From: Crambe crambe
Taxonomy: Eukaryota > Porifera > Demospongiae > Poecilosclerida > Crambeidae
NCBI GenBank assembly: GCA_963924555.1
Contig: OZ004598.1
Location: forward strand, 4,488,501-4,552,500
Length of the DNA stretch: 64,000 nucleotides
Direction: 5' to 3'
The position numbers and the translations under genes were made by a program. Below are positions 1 through 12,352 of the stretch, one piece after another. The notes below the pieces were generated by a model. It was not told where the DNA came from, did not search any database, and saw only the letters and a program-made list of their open reading frames with translations. Positions within the stretch are counted from its first letter, which is position 1. Each line of letters starts with the position of its first letter.

Positions 1-845
1 CTACTGAACTACAACAGCAATTGTGAATTATTAGCTATAGATGTTCTGTGTATTGACTATTTCATTTTAGGACTGAGGTGAAATTTAGAGTAGGCATTAC
101 AGATTTAGAAAGTAATCATTCATTATGTAAAGAGACAGAGTAGAACTTTAGCCATACTTTTTAATTTTACATGATAGCTACATGTGTATTTAATTTATTG
201 TATCATGTATGAATAGCTCAAGCCTGTAGCCAGCAGGTGATAACCACTTAGCTAGTTAATACACATTCTAAGGAACATAATAAGCCATCCCTTTTCTAAA
301 ATCCTGGCTACAGGCCTGTAGCTAGCTACATAATAATTATTCATAGTTGCACACAATTATGACTTCATAAGGTTGCTATGGGTAACATGAATTCTATGGT
401 ACTGAAAATCAGAGAAGGGAATAGTTAGCTATGTGTTCTTTGATAGCATATAAGTTATTACTATAGAACAAAGGAACTTCTACTAATCCATGCAGTATGC
501 TTGCTGTTATACTGTCGGAGGGTCCAAAGCTCTCGTGGCACCTCTGCAGGAGTTAGTGTGTTCCTTGATGGTGTGCTCTCAGCAATTCAATTTAAAAAAA
601 AGCTAATTCAGCCTGTATTAGATAGTATAAATAAATCAATGCTTTTTCAAGTCAAAGAGTGGAATAGCCAGTGGTGCTCTCATAATTGAGGAATAGCTAT
701 AGCATATCCCATCCAGAAAAAGAATAAATAAATATCTACATAGTTTTCATCATCTTTGCTAAACCGTAATTAGCTATTACAATATTATAAAAATAATAGG
801 ATTCTGTGTCGGGAATTTCACCATCGAGTTTTTAAATTTATCAAG
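1..845. other. Gene-free left edge
   Basis: AT-rich sequence with many stop codons in all frames and no exon I can defend. It lies downstream of the minus-strand Cys/Met enzyme and probably holds its 3' UTR next to the stop codon and then intergenic DNA. A short reading frame at 501-689 has no recognisable features. Confidence 0.5.
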
Positions 846-3800
846 TCAAACTTTAGAGAGAGCCTGTTCCAGATCTTTGATCAAGTCTTCAGCACTTTCC
901 AGGCCAATGCTGATATCATGCAAAAATGCATAAAAAGTGTTGTCTATTAATTATTAGGTTGGGGTAGCTACGTAATATTTAGGACAATCAATCAGAGAAT
1001 TGAAAAATAGACCCTCCTCTATGACTATGCATGATAGTGTTGTTGTTGTTATTGTTGTTGTTAATTAAAGTTCACACTTCGATTTGTTTACAAAGCCACA
1101 CACACTTGCACACACACACGGTGCAGGCACAATCATTTTTACCTGAGTCTGATCAGATCATCAGTGATTCCTGCTATCTTCTTATCCTCCGCACTCACGT
1201 AGACGTCATTATGAGTGGTGGAGGCAGGATGACATACCAGAGACTCAACACCCCCCAAACTCACTGCATGGACTATTACCTTCAAACTCTATGGAGTCAT
1301 GACAACATGAACGCTAAAGAACACGACATAATACCTACTCACTTCAACAAACTTGATTCCATCTTCTAGTTTTCCTTTCAATTGAAATGACATCATACCA
1401 GAGTATCCTTTGCTTAGCAGTTTCTTGGCCACCAAGTGGTCTGGGTGAGACTGCAAACCGGGGTAGAACACCCGAGAAACCTGGAGCAAGAGTGGATTCA
1501 CAATCTATTTAGCTAAGTGAATTATACATGCAATATCACATTTTGAACATGAGAAAATGCACATATTTTTTTTTTTGCACACACAAGAAACCTTTGCATT
1601 GTTGTACAGCAAAGAATGGATTCACAATCAATCAAAAATGTGGTGGAGGACTTATATTATTATATACTTTCCACTTTCTTCACTACATTAAGTATTGGCA
1701 ACTAAGCTCCTCCACTACTGTACATGATACAAAGCTAAAGAAACACACTCCATTTTACAGACAAGTTATACATCACCCTGAACTCTTTTTATAACCACCA
1801 AACCAAAGTCAATCTCATAAAAATCACAGGTGTAACAGTGTCTGCTTCAAACATTCTCAAACTTCTGTATTAGCAAGCACTCTGAAATTCATAGTGACTT
1901 GCTTTACAGCAAGGATTATGATCTTCCCCCCTGCAGATTCCCACGACTAGCTGCTACATGCCAACTTACTTTTGGATGGGACTCTAAGAATTGGGCAACA
2001 GCCATTGCATTCTGACAGTGCCTCTCCATTCTGATTGCAAGAGTCTTTAGGCTTCGATGGATGATGTAAGCATCAAATGGCGACTATATAAGTCTTTTAA
2101 TAAGTATACATGTGCATGTAGTCAGGGTGGTACACACTTACCATGTTACCGCCAAGCAATATTTGGTGCTCATGCAACTCCTGCCTGTACTCTGAGTTAG
2201 CATACGAGATAGCTCCACCAACTAGGTCAGAATGACCACCTATATACTTAGTGCTGGGTAGAAATTAGAAGAGAAAATTAAATCCAAGGATTATTATAAT
2301 CGTATTGCAGGTATTAGTATTCCTTATGGTTGGATCCTACAGTTTTAGTGCAGAGTTCATACAGTGCTTTGCAAGTTCGGTTGGCACTCTGCTCTACTTT
2401 CCACTCTGCCAGTTGTACTTATATAAACACCTAAGACAACTAGTGCAGCATACATACAGGTACAGCAGATTGCAGTGATCTTGCAATACAAATCCAGAGC
2501 AGCAAAACCAAAATTTACATAGCCTCCTTTCAAGTAGCCCAACTCCAAAGCCATTTGAAAGGAGGCTATGTAAATTTTGGTTTTGCTGTTCTTGATTTCA
2601 TGTTGCAAGATCACTGCAATCTGCTGTAAAAAAGAGCACTGTAGTTTGTAGAACAATTGTGGCAGGGATAGGTGGTGGCCTTGAAGTATTTGTGGCTTGG
2701 GACCGATAAAATGTTTTCATAGCCCTATTGTTCTTAGCCATTAGCTATTCCAGAGCCACTGCCTATCTCTGGCTTATGCATGACATCTGTTGTGCAAACT
2801 ACTGAAGGACTAACAACACCTTTTCCAGCAGTATAACTGAGGTATTATTTTGTCTGTAACCCCATGTCAAGTGTGATTTACTAGGACCCCAGGCGTTCTA
2901 GATCACAACAGTGGTAAAGTCATCAACTGCACACCACTCCATATCTTACCAGCTGTGGATCACCAGATCAACTCCATACTTTATAGGCTGCACCAGAAAG
3001 GGAGTGACAAAAGTGGCATCCACCATTGTGACAACTCCTGGTAGAGACCTTCCCAATGCCCCAAAAGCTTCGATGTCCAATAAAGACATAGTCGGATTCA
3101 TCATTACTTCCCCATACAATACCTGCACAATTGTTTGACACGAACGAAATCAGAAAGAGAGAGACCCTGCACTATTATAGCTAGTGGGATCAATAATTGC
3201 TATGATAGCTAGTTTGTCACAGCTTAGGCCCTGAATATGATTTAGCTACCTTGGTGTTACTCTTGACTGCCTTCCTGAAGCTTTCAATGTCATAATCTTC
3301 CACCCATGTCACCTCCACGCCCAGCTTACTCAGAATAGTCCGAACAGCTGCATTCACTCCACCATAGAGTTTCCGACAAATCACCTAATCAGTGACCTAT
3401 GATAAGTAAGTGGTTTTACTGAATATCACAGCACATACCAAGTTGTCTCCCGCCTTTAGGAAACAGAATAAAGCGGTATTTATAGCACTGAGGCCAGAAG
3501 GAAAGAGAAGAGTACCAGCTGCACCTTCAAGTTTGGACAAAACATTGCAGGCACCATCAGCTGTTGGGTTGCCCCAGCGACTGTAAATATATCCATCCTG
3601 AGAAAAAAGAGGAAGAAGAATAGATCTGTGCATGATACAGGAGGCTTTGATAACAAAAGGTGTGCCGGTGTGGAAAACAGGAGAATATCTTTGAATGTGC
3701 ACACAAATCACCTTAGCCTGTGTCCCTGAGAGCACTTCTCCCTCTTTTGCACTCTCTAAGACATAGGTGGAGGAAGTATAAAGAGGTGTGACAAGAGGTC

Positions 3801-3921
3801 TGGGCTCATGGGTTCCCTTTGTAGCTTCATCCCAGTTCCTTCGGACCAACACTGTCTCAACATCCAGCTCCCAATCCGGAACAAGGTGTTTGTACCTCCC
3901 CTGTGAAGACTCTGAGGCCAT
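846..3921 (-). CDS. PLP-dependent Cys/Met metabolism enzyme (cystathionine/methionine gamma-lyase-like)
   Basis: Multi-exon minus-strand gene of the fold-type I PLP family that contains cystathionine gamma-lyase, cystathionine beta-lyase and methionine gamma-lyase, which cleave or form C-S bonds in sulfur amino acids. Visible blocks in order: N-terminal [26 protein letters not shown] (phosphate-cup region), [25 protein letters not shown] (the Asp that pairs with the PLP pyridine), then [16 protein letters not shown], spliced across the intron between about 2,945 and 2,230, whose Lys is the Schiff-base lysine. Further on are [15 protein letters not shown], the C-terminal [10 protein letters not shown], and a last exon reading [18 protein letters not shown] before the stop. 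I chose the Met at 3921 ([10 protein letters not shown]) because it starts the conserved region closely; an in-frame Met lies at 3990. All catalytic landmarks are present, so it should be active. Which C-S reaction it prefers cannot be told from these motifs. Confidence 0.9.
2461..2628. mobile_element. MITE with Tc1/mariner-like ends in the Cys/Met enzyme gene
   Basis: A 168-bp near-perfect palindrome with ends TACAGCAGATTGCAGTGATC and GATCACTGCAATCTGCTGTA. Its inner arms (AAAACCAAAATTTACATAGC and inverse) are shared with the 7605 element. It lies in an intron of the gene and generates a spurious 99-residue reading frame. Confidence 0.85.
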
Positions 3922-4111
3922 GATCGTGAACTGGAAAAGATCATCATTTTCATAAGCTACATTGCGCCGCATATGCGCATGCGCGCGCATATAGTACAGG
4001 GTAAAGGGTCGTCAGAAACGTTAACGATTAATTTTAACAATATAAGTATTCATTGGTATGGTTAACAACTTTGAACTTCGTGACGTCAATAGATATCCCG
4101 ATAACAGAAAA
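3922..4111. promoter_or_regulatory. Divergent promoter, Cys/Met enzyme and prolidase
   Basis: Only 190 bp separate the two start codons on opposite strands, so both genes must share promoter sequence. It contains an NRF-1-like core TGCGCATGCGC at 3974-3984 within a longer alternating GC/AT stretch, followed by the motif GGTAAAGGGTCGTC at about 4000-4013. A TGACGTCA CRE-like octamer is at about 4081-4088. No TATA box is evident. Confidence 0.55.
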
Positions 4112-7100
4112 ATGGCTGAGTCTGAACAGTCTGTAGCTGGAGGGTAAGTCTTATAGCAGTGAAATTATCACCTCCTCTGACACTGTATAAACTACAACAT
4201 TTTGGATCACTGTATGTGTGTGTTTGTACATGCAGGGCTCATTTCTGTATGGGTGGAGACACCTTACATATTCCCATGGAACTCTTTGCTGAGAACAGAC
4301 GCCGTTTGTGTGAGCAACTGAGGTCTAGGGATGATGTGAAACGTGGTGCTGTGGTGATTCTTCAAGGAGGAGAGCAACAGACAAGATACTGCACTGATAC
4401 CGACATTGTTTTCAGACAGGTGAAATACATTTGCTAAGTGTTACAAGTGCACCAGCTAAAACTTGGTAATGATCATCAATACAGTGGAACTTGGGACCCA
4501 ACCTTTTGTATTTTGTAAAGAGGTTGTCCTCATTTGGAGGTGTAGTGTATTATATAACAGTTCTCCTTGTTGAGAGGTTTATCCTCTTTCAGACTGCCAC
4601 TCTATTCATCTCATGCCTGTACACTTAGAATAAGTTCTTTGCCATCAACATTAATCACTTTTCAATTAACAGGAGTCGTATTTTCATTGGGTTTTTGGAG
4701 TGACTGAGGCCGATTGTTTTGGACTGGTGGAAGTGGATACTGGAAAGACCCTCCTGTTCATTCCTCGTCTTCCTGAAGATTATGCCACTTGGATGGGAGA
4801 GTGAGAGTTTTAGCTACCTTAAGCACAACACCACGTCCAATACTGAAATTATCAGCCATAGCAACCACACTTATTTCTAGCTTTAGGGTGAAACCCTTTA
4901 AGGAGCTCTGTTCTAATTAGAGATAACACAAACACTTTCACTATGAAATGAAACTTGAAGGAAACAGTATATTTTTTGTAGGATACGCAAGGGCACGGCA
5001 TATTTCATAATAGGAAACAAGGAAACATGTCATATCCCTATGAATTTCCCTACTGAGTTTCGTTTCAGGCTAGGATATCTTAGTGTTTGTTATAGAGGGG
5101 GAGTTGGTAGTGAGAAGCTCTTTAATATACCTCTTTTAGAGGAATAACCCCCTATCATTTCCTTACAGAATCTATCCCCCAAAGCACTTTAAAGAGAAAT
5201 ACACATTTGATGAAGTGCATTATACTGATGAAGTGAGTACTGCTCAGATAGTGTCTTATAATGGTATGCAATATCATGTGTGTCTTGTCCAGACAGTGTT
5301 AGTTAACCGTGTTTTATAATTATCATGTGTTTCTTAGATTCTAACATTAGTCAAGGCAAGGAACCCATCCATGATTCTGACCTTGGTGAGCTATTTTAGT
5401 CTCAGGAAAGGAGTTTCTCCTTTAATTAGTTGCAACTTTTCTGTGTTCTATCTACATGACTTTATGTCAATGCAGTGGGGACAGAATACAGACAGCAAGT
5501 CATGGTGTAGAGAGGCTGTTTTTGAGGGCATTGGCGAGTAAGGACAACAAATATTATGTAATTGTCAGTCAAGCAGCTGGTTGTCAATCATGTACATGCA
5601 TCTATTTTGCTTAGATTCAAGGATATAGTGAACAACACTGTTTTGCATCCCGAGATCATGGAATGGTGAGTTAATGTGTGTATGGTACAGTCGCACCTAT
5701 GTACAGAGGAACCTTCGATAAGAGGACAAACCTCTCAACTCTAAAAGTACCTTTGTATATACACTCTATACAAAATAACCCCCAAAAGAGGACAATCTCT
5801 CTATGAAAGACAAAATGCTGAGTCCCAAGTGTGTCCATTATTCAGAGGGTCCCTAACTTGTTTATTTTGCTATGGTGATATTGCTATGGTGATATTGCTA
5901 TGGTGATATTGCTATGGTGATATTGCTATGGTGATATTGTTATGATCTAGTCGAGTGATCAAAGCACCACGAGAGCTTACAGTACTACGCTACGTGAACG
6001 AAATCAGCAGTCAAGCTCACTGTGAGGTGATGAGAGCGATGCGACCGGGCATGAGGGAGTGGGAACTGGAGAGCCTCTTCAAGCACTTCTGCTATGCCAA
6101 AGGAGGCATGCGCCACGTCTCCTACACTTGCATCTGTGCCAGGTGAGGTCTTACAACCTTGTACCCAGGCGTGAACCCTTACTTTGCCTCCTTGAAAGAC
6201 AATTTTTTGTGCATTAACATTGAGCCTGTATAATTTGTACCCAGGTCTGTTTTTTTGCAGAGCAGAAGGAATTAATTTTCTATTTTCTTCCTTTCTTCTA
6301 GTGGTCACAATTCTGCCACTTTGCATTATGGTCATGCAGGGGAGCCAAACTGTAAAGAAATCGCTGATGGAGACATGTGGTAAGGCTACATCCAGGGCTC
6401 TCATCTTTTCACATTGTTGGCTATTATACATAATGTCAACCATTCATGCATTCTGTTTGGGAGTATTTGTAGTCATGGAGATGAATTACTTGAACTATAT
6501 ATAATATCTTGCAGTTTGTTTGACATGGGAGGCGAGTACTGTTGCTATGCCAGTGATATCACTTGCTCCTTTCCGGCCAATGGCAAGTTTAGTGAAGAGC
6601 AGAAAGTCATCTACAACGCTGTGCTCAAGGCTAACCGAGCAGTCCTTGCTGCTGTCAAGCCAGGGGTTTGCTGGGTAGACATGCACAAACTTGCTGAACG
6701 AGTCCAATTGGAGGAGTTGTGCAAGGCTGGTGTCGTGAAAGGGGATATTGATGCCATGATGGAAGTCCGTATGGGGGCTGTCTTCATGCCTCATGGCCTC
6801 GGGCACTTTATGGGAATTGATGTCCACGATGTGGGAGGCTATCCCGAGGTATCATAGGCTAGTACCTCATGGCCTTGGGCACTTTGGGGTATCACAAGAT
6901 GTTAGTAGACTAGAGGTCTCATAAGCAAATGTAAGTAGGCTTAGTACCTCATGGCCTTGGGCACTTTGAGGCTTGGTACCTCATAGCCTGGGGTATCATA
7001 TACCACTAACTAGTAACTCATGGTGCTGTGAACATAGGCTATGGCCTGAAGCCAGATCTGGGTGTGTGGGAGGCTACCCTGGGGCATCTCATCAACACTA

Positions 7101-8763
7101 TTGAGACACTAGCCAACCACAATAATGATAATAGCCAGACACCTTAAGGGTGCTTGCAACCCTCAGCCCAGGTATGGTTGCTAGGGAAGTATAACTCCAG
7201 AGCTGTTTAGAGCATTGAGTTTTTCTGAATTTCAATATTAATTTTTTCTTATTTTTTCATGCCTGACCTTGTGATTTGAGAAGTCTAAGCTAGATAGAAA
7301 AAAACTAACTGTTATGTTTATCACCTTAACTTATGAAAGCTGCATGCAAAAAATGAGCTGATTCGAACCAGTGGTTCCTGAGATGTACGAAGTAATCAAA
7401 ATTTTATGGTTTAAGGTATTTTAGCCACACCATGCCCCACCCCCTCTTAATAATTATTACATAGTGTGTAGATTGATCCTATCTGAAGATAAGACTATAA
7501 AATTATCCGACTAGCTGGGGGTTGCTATTGTAAGCACCCTTAATAGTCACGGTCTGGATGTGTGGCTTAATTCATGACACAAATAGTCTGGCTGACCTTT
7601 CTTGTACAGTGGATTGTAGTAATCTTGCAACGTGAAATTCAGAACACCAAACCAAAATTTACATAACCTCTTTTCAAAGGACTTGATTGTGGCTTTAGAG
7701 TTGGGCTACTTAAAAGGAAGCTATGTAAATTTTGGTTTGGTGTTCTGAATTTCATGTTGCAAGATCACTGCAATCCACTGTATGCTCCACTTGGCATAGT
7801 CAGGCTGACCTTTCTTGTATGCTCCACTTGGCAATAAGTCAGAAATATGGTAAGCTATTATCCTACCTTGCTGTACATTGACCCAATCCATTAGGTACTT
7901 ACTCTAGGTTAGCAAAAGAAACCTCATAGCCATGCCTATTGTGTGTATTGTAGGGGGTGGAGCGTATTGACGAGCCAGGTCTCAGGTGCCTACGAACTGC
8001 CCGTGTGCTAAAGGAAGGCATGTGTCTTACCATTGAACCTGGCATCTATTTCATCGATCATGTGAGAAATACTAAATTGCACATGCTACACTACTATTCC
8101 AACAACAAAAAATATATTACTGCTGCATCATTGTATTCTAACTTGTATTCTAACTTGTATTCTAGCTTGTATTCTAACTTGTATTCTAGCTTGTATTCTA
8201 ACTTGTATTCTAGCCTGTAACTTTTTTATGTGCAGTTGCTTAACAAAGCTCTGCTCAACCCTGCCCAATCTTGCTTCATTAACAGAGAGTTGCTCCAGAA
8301 GTACAGGAGATCAGGAGGAGTAAGTGGTCATAGTCTATTAGAGGTCTAAATAATACCCACCCATATTACCTATTCTAGCAGAGGTCTAAATAACACCCAC
8401 CCATATTTTCCCTATAAATATTTCCTCAAAGTACCCATTCTAGCATACTAAGACAGAGTTAGAAGTAAGACTAAGATTTGGTTGGACTAAAACTCTGAAA
8501 TTGGTCAAACAGTCAGTGACCAGCATTCATTTCTAGCTCTGTTAAGGTGTGTGTTATTTAGACCCCAACAAAATAAGTACGGTCTATTTGCGAATCCTAA
8601 TACTAATTGCCTTATCATGTGACTTCAGGTTCGTATTGAGGATGATGTAGTAGTGACTGCTACAGGTGCGGAGTTGCTTACTAATGTTCCTCGCACTGTT
8701 GAAGAGATAGAAAGCTGGATGCAGAAAGGAGAGAAGACCTGGAAGCCAGTACCTCCCACTTAA
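4112..8763 (+). CDS. PEPD: Xaa-Pro dipeptidase (prolidase)
   Basis: Cytosolic metallopeptidase that splits dipeptides with C-terminal proline, the last step of collagen and proline-rich peptide breakdown. The short first exon [11 protein letters not shown] splices in phase into [17 protein letters not shown]. Later blocks follow human prolidase throughout: [54 protein letters not shown], then the catalytic region. Metal ligands are seen in [16 protein letters not shown] (two Asp), [20 protein letters not shown] (His), [11 protein letters not shown] (Glu) and the final exon [10 protein letters not shown] (Glu). The family's usual length is about 490 residues and this gene model is similar. The gene has roughly a dozen small exons; introns hold a MITE (7605-7782) and several tandem repeats. 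It ends tail to tail with NOB1, 90 bp from its stop. Confidence 0.95.
5867..5946. repeat. Tandem repeat of about 14 bp in a PEPD intron
   Basis: Five near-perfect copies of TTGCTATGGTGATA lie just before the PEPD exon that begins after tctag near 5951. Confidence 0.85.
6862..7090 (+). repeat. Intronic partial copies of the neighbouring PEPD exon
   Basis: The exon sequence coding for PHGLGHF (about 6787-6809) recurs in the following intron as CCTCATGGCCTTGGGCACTTT near 6867 and again near 6947. A decayed copy follows near 6980, and at about 7060-7085 there is a copy resembling the exon's end (GTGGGAGGCTACCC). Confidence 0.7.
7605..7782. mobile_element. MITE with Tc1/mariner-like ends (TA target)
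   Basis: A 178-bp near-palindrome begins TACAGTGGATTGTAGTAATC and ends in the matching inverted sequence CACTGCAATCCACTGTA. It has no coding capacity. It sits between TA dinucleotides, and the flanking sequence recurs at 7804-7833 without the insert, showing the pre-insertion site. Confidence 0.85.
8134..8219. repeat. 12-bp tandem repeat in a PEPD intron
   Basis: About seven copies of TTGTATTCTAAC or its TAGC variant follow an exon ending in CATCGATCAT. The open reading frame over it is a repeat artefact. Confidence 0.85.
8338..8570. mobile_element. Inverted-repeat element (GTCTAAATAAT ends) in a PEPD intron
   Basis: The left side carries GAGGTCTAAATAATACCCAC and a second copy about 45 bp inward. 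The right end is the inverse, GTGTGTGTTATTTAGAC. The same ends bound 57119-57236. It looks like a small non-autonomous element, partly duplicated at its left end. Confidence 0.55.
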
Positions 8764-8853
8764 CTCTGAAACTCTTTATAAAAAATACTGGTATTGAATT
8801 GATTATGGAATTACTGGTACTTAATTAAGAATTATACTGATTTATGATATCTG

Positions 8854-11800
8854 CTATTTTTTGCTTGATTTTTGTCTGACTTCATTGGGGTTCCATCTTT
8901 TTCCCCCTCTCCCACTCCCTCGAAATGAAATTTGAGCCCCTCTACTCGTCACATCCTTAATAGCGAACGGGCAACTCTGCATTCACAAGAAAGGAGGGGA
9001 AAAAATTGTAAGGTACCTCTCCCCTCCCATCAGTTTGGTACCTGTGCAATGTAGTCTGGATTCAAAGGATTCACGTGACCACTTCTCGACCTTTTCTGTC
9101 TTGAGGTGACCTTTTGGTCGGGGGCCAGTACTGGGTTGTTGGCATGACGTCCACTCCTTGGAAGAGGGAGGGAATACTAATAAGACAAGGTAGAATGGTT
9201 AGCACTTAACAAGCAGTCTTATGATGTAAATCACAGTGCCTTGAACTAGACTCTCAGTATAGTAGCCTGAAATTACAGCCAATAATTATTAATTCTAGTA
9301 TTTTAGTCTAGAAAGATTTCTGTTTGCTGAATTCTGAAATTTCAATATGTGGGACTGTAGAATTACCCAGCTGTGAAACCTGACAAATCACTCAAAATGG
9401 TTTATCCCAGTTATGAAACCGAGCACACCATGCAAACCACCTCAGAATTGTAGCTGTGAAACCAGAAACACCCCCCTCCCCCAAGATCCTGAATTTATTG
9501 CACCTGCTTACTGTGACCACTTTAGGGTCACAGACAGGTGAGGTGGTTTGGTATAGGTGTATGGTAGGTGAGGAACACTGTAGCATTCATAATTCATATT
9601 CACCATATCTTATGATACTAGCATTAGTATAGTTTTGTTTTGTATACCCTTAGTATAGTTATGGTATACCCTTAGTATACCCTTAGTATAGTTATGGTAT
9701 ACCCTTAGTATAGTTATGGTATTACCCTTAATCCTTTGTGACTAAACTGCTTTTTGCTGAGGAAATGGTAGCTAACGGTGCCATCGTTCCCCACAGTCAC
9801 TGTCACTTTCGCTAATGTCTTGTTCCCACAGTGAGGACAGAACTGCACTACAGTATTGGTGGTGGTTCTAAAAAAAAAACATCAAAGCTTATGAAAGAAT
9901 ATGATAGTATGTACTCTCTCTCTAAGTAGGGATGGCACAGCCAACAGCCATCCCGACTTGTCCTTTTATTTGGAATAAATATTTTTAATAGTAATGGCAC
10001 TACAAAAAGAAGCTGCCTTATGTTTTTAATTCAGAATGTAGACAGCACATCCTGTCAAAGGAACAAGTCTAACTTCCTAAGTTATGGAAACTGAAACAGG
10101 TCAAAATGTTTCCCTAGACTCTATGGTGGAAGTGAATAGGCCAGAGTTCACCATAGTTATGCTACCTCAACTCCCTTTCTCGGGAAAGAAGCGTTTTGTT
10201 GTTACTTCCACCTCAGAGTGAGCTAGACTTGTTCTCCAGCTTGGATGTACCGTTTATAGCAATGATTCTCACTTGAAACAGGCTTTGCACTTTTTTGCAT
10301 ATGTCCTGAGCTGCTTGATTCTGAGTCCATCCGAAGAGATAACAGTCAATCCCATTTGCAGTAATACGTTCTATATTATAATCATGTCAGTATTACAACC
10401 CCACATTGTTACAACCTCCACATTACAGTATCCCAAGTGTACTGTACCTGCATAGCAAAGTCAGTAGTCACACATCCAACTGCAACAGCCCTGGCCTCCT
10501 CTTCTAAAACTCCTCCCATTTCTACACACGCCTGCTCTAAGTTCTCAGGGTTAATCCACCCTTCATCGTCATCATCTTCTTCATGGTCATCACTATCACC
10601 ACCATTGTCCTTGTCTAGACCACTATCTGCAACACCCATCCTGCTCATTTCACTAGGAAGTGATTTATCGTCATTAGAAATCATTTCTTCACTCCCTGAA
10701 GTAGCGTCTGCAGCAGTGATACTAGCATTGCTAACTGCTTTCACACTCAAATTCTTTATATTCTCTTGTAAAGATTCGATGTATGATGAATCAACTACTT
10801 CTTCCTTGGTGCTGCCTGTGGAAACATCAAGTCCAGACTTCTTATCAGATTTGGAAGATGTTTTAGATTTGTTGTAGAAACCCACGACTCCTGGTAAACT
10901 AACTCTCTCCTTTTCTGGTTCCTGAAAGAGAGAACTGAAGTGACATACCACCTCACCACTTAACCTACCCCCTAATTTTTTTTAATGCTACCGTGGAACC
11001 TGCTTACTGTGACCACTTTAAGGGTCACAAACAGGTGAGGTGGTAGTTGGTATAGGTACTGTTGGGACATGCTGTGTTCTGATAATCTGGCGTAGCCAGC
11101 CCCCGAGTGCCAAAGGTGCAAAGGTCTGGTGACACATAATACTTGGACTTGTTGAAATCTGCTAAATGAATATCATTATGTGACGTATTTTGGCGTTTGG
11201 TGAAGTGCAATGACATCACATGTCACTGAATGACGTTATTGAAAAGTGCGCACAATGCACACGCTGTATATAATGGCTGAAAGATGCTGCCAACAGAGCT
11301 GGAGTATCCATTGGGGTTGAAGCATGAGCAGTTGGATGTGCTTTTCTATCTGGGAGAGATGTTTTTGCGGTTCTGCACATTGCATATAATGCCATATGAA
11401 TTGAGAATTGAATTATTGGAAGTGTCATCTGTGTACTTTCTGCCCCTGAATAAGTCCAATTATGTGTCACCAGATTAGTGTGATTAGACAGGCTTCACAG
11501 CCAGACTCCTTTGTTTGCTTATTTGTTTGTTGTTGTTGTTGTTGTTGTTTTTTGGGGGGGAGGGGAGGTACTGTTATTACCTCTCTGGATGGCTGCTTCT
11601 TCAGCTGGGCAATTTTCACTGGTTCCTGCTCACACGTTAACTGGTAGGTGAGGGCCATAATCTTTATGTCCACAGCCGAAAGATATGCCAAGTCTCCTGT
11701 CTTCCTTGCAAAATTTACGACTACCAAAAAAAGTCCATCATAAACCTGTTCATGATCCGTGGTTATACTTACCATGTTGAAGAGCAGCCTGGGTTGGTTC

Positions 11801-11971
11801 TCTAATATGTAACTCGTAAGGGAGTGTCTGCATTTTTCTTCTCGTGTTCTGATCTCTGATCTCAGAGACTACCTCCTTCGCTGTCACTACATAGGAAGAC
11901 AATTTCTCCAGAGGGATACCCTTTATAAAGGCACCAGAATCCGCCACCAAAATCTTAACTTCTGTAGCCAT
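8854..11971 (-). CDS. NOB1: RNA-binding endonuclease NOB1 (20S pre-rRNA 3' processing)
   Basis: NOB1 is the PIN-domain nuclease that cuts site D at the 3' end of 18S rRNA in the late cytoplasmic 40S precursor. The first exon opens MATEVKILVADSGAFIKG, the PIN start with its first acidic residue, then VVTAKEVVSEIRD. The next exon has LSAVDIKIMALTYQL. A long acidic, Ser-rich spacer ends in DDDDEGWINPENLEQA. A later exon encodes the zinc ribbon VVQFCPHCGNKTLAKVTVT. Near the end are RSGRHANNPVLAPDQK and PLNPDYIAQ. I add a last exon, spliced at CAG|GTACCA (about 9046) to an acceptor at about 8973, reading SCPFAIKDVTSRG to a basic tail ending KSSKK. It matches the family's C-terminus in position and character, better than the immediate stop given by read-through. 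The introns contain a 9.5/11.0 kb repeat pair. Confidence 0.93.
9501..9556. repeat. Short palindromic repeat, copy 1 (NOB1 intron)
   Basis: CACCTGCTTACTGTGACC pairs with GGGTCACAGACAGGTG around a short loop. A second copy with the same downstream flank lies at 10997-11058 in another NOB1 intron. Confidence 0.65.
9640..9728. repeat. Tandem repeat of about 22 bp
   Basis: Four imperfect copies of CCCTTAGTATAGTTATGGTA, just downstream of the NOB1 zinc-ribbon exon (minus strand). Confidence 0.8.
10997..11058. repeat. Short palindromic repeat, copy 2 (NOB1 intron)
   Basis: Same hairpin-forming sequence as at 9501-9556, with one extra A in the loop and the shared flank GAGGTGG..TTGGTATAGG. Confidence 0.65.
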
Positions 11972-11981
11972 CTTCTTTTAC

Positions 11982-12182
11982 TAGCCTCGTTCCAAGGCCT
12001 AGCGCCTGGGAACGAGGCTATTCTTTTACCACGTGTTTTTTCGCTGGCACCGCCCCCCGGGCCTAGCTGACCTGCGCTAGGCCCTCCCCTTTTGGTTGCT
12101 TGACACCATCCACCGAGGTCACATGGACCAATCAGATTTGCAGGCAATGATGTCAGCATGAATCTGATTGGTTCATGTGACC
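11982..12182. promoter_or_regulatory. NOB1 upstream region with two inverted repeats and CCAAT boxes
   Basis: Directly upstream of the NOB1 start codon, TAGCCTCGTTCC and GGAACGAGGCTA form a hairpin at 11982-12020. A second inverted repeat at 12117-12182 has arms GGTCACATG.ACCAATCAGA and TCTGATTGGTTCATGTGACC, each containing a CCAAT box in opposite orientation. Promoter function is inferred from position. Confidence 0.5.
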
Positions 12183-12210
12183 TTGCTGGCTGAAGTACTG
12201 CAATCCACTG

Positions 12211-12352
12211 TACAGCGGTTTTCCAAAATCTTGCAACTATATAGCTGCAGAAAGCGAGTCACATGATCAATATGAGCAATCTGACCAACCAGTTCGCTCC
12301 AATCACTTCCGCTTTCCGCTTTCCTGTTGCAAGGTTTTGGAAAACCGCTGTA
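12211..12352. mobile_element. MITE, TACAGCGGTTTTCC type
   Basis: A 142-bp element whose first 26 bases (TACAGCGGTTTTCCAAAATC then TTGCAA) are inverted at its end. TA lies at both borders. Immediately to its left, ACTGCAATCCACTGTA equals the right terminus of the 7605 element, suggesting insertion into or next to an older copy. Confidence 0.8.

Noticed and set aside
2357-2656. 99-residue minus-strand reading frame
   Set aside because: It runs through the palindromic MITE inside the Cys/Met enzyme gene.
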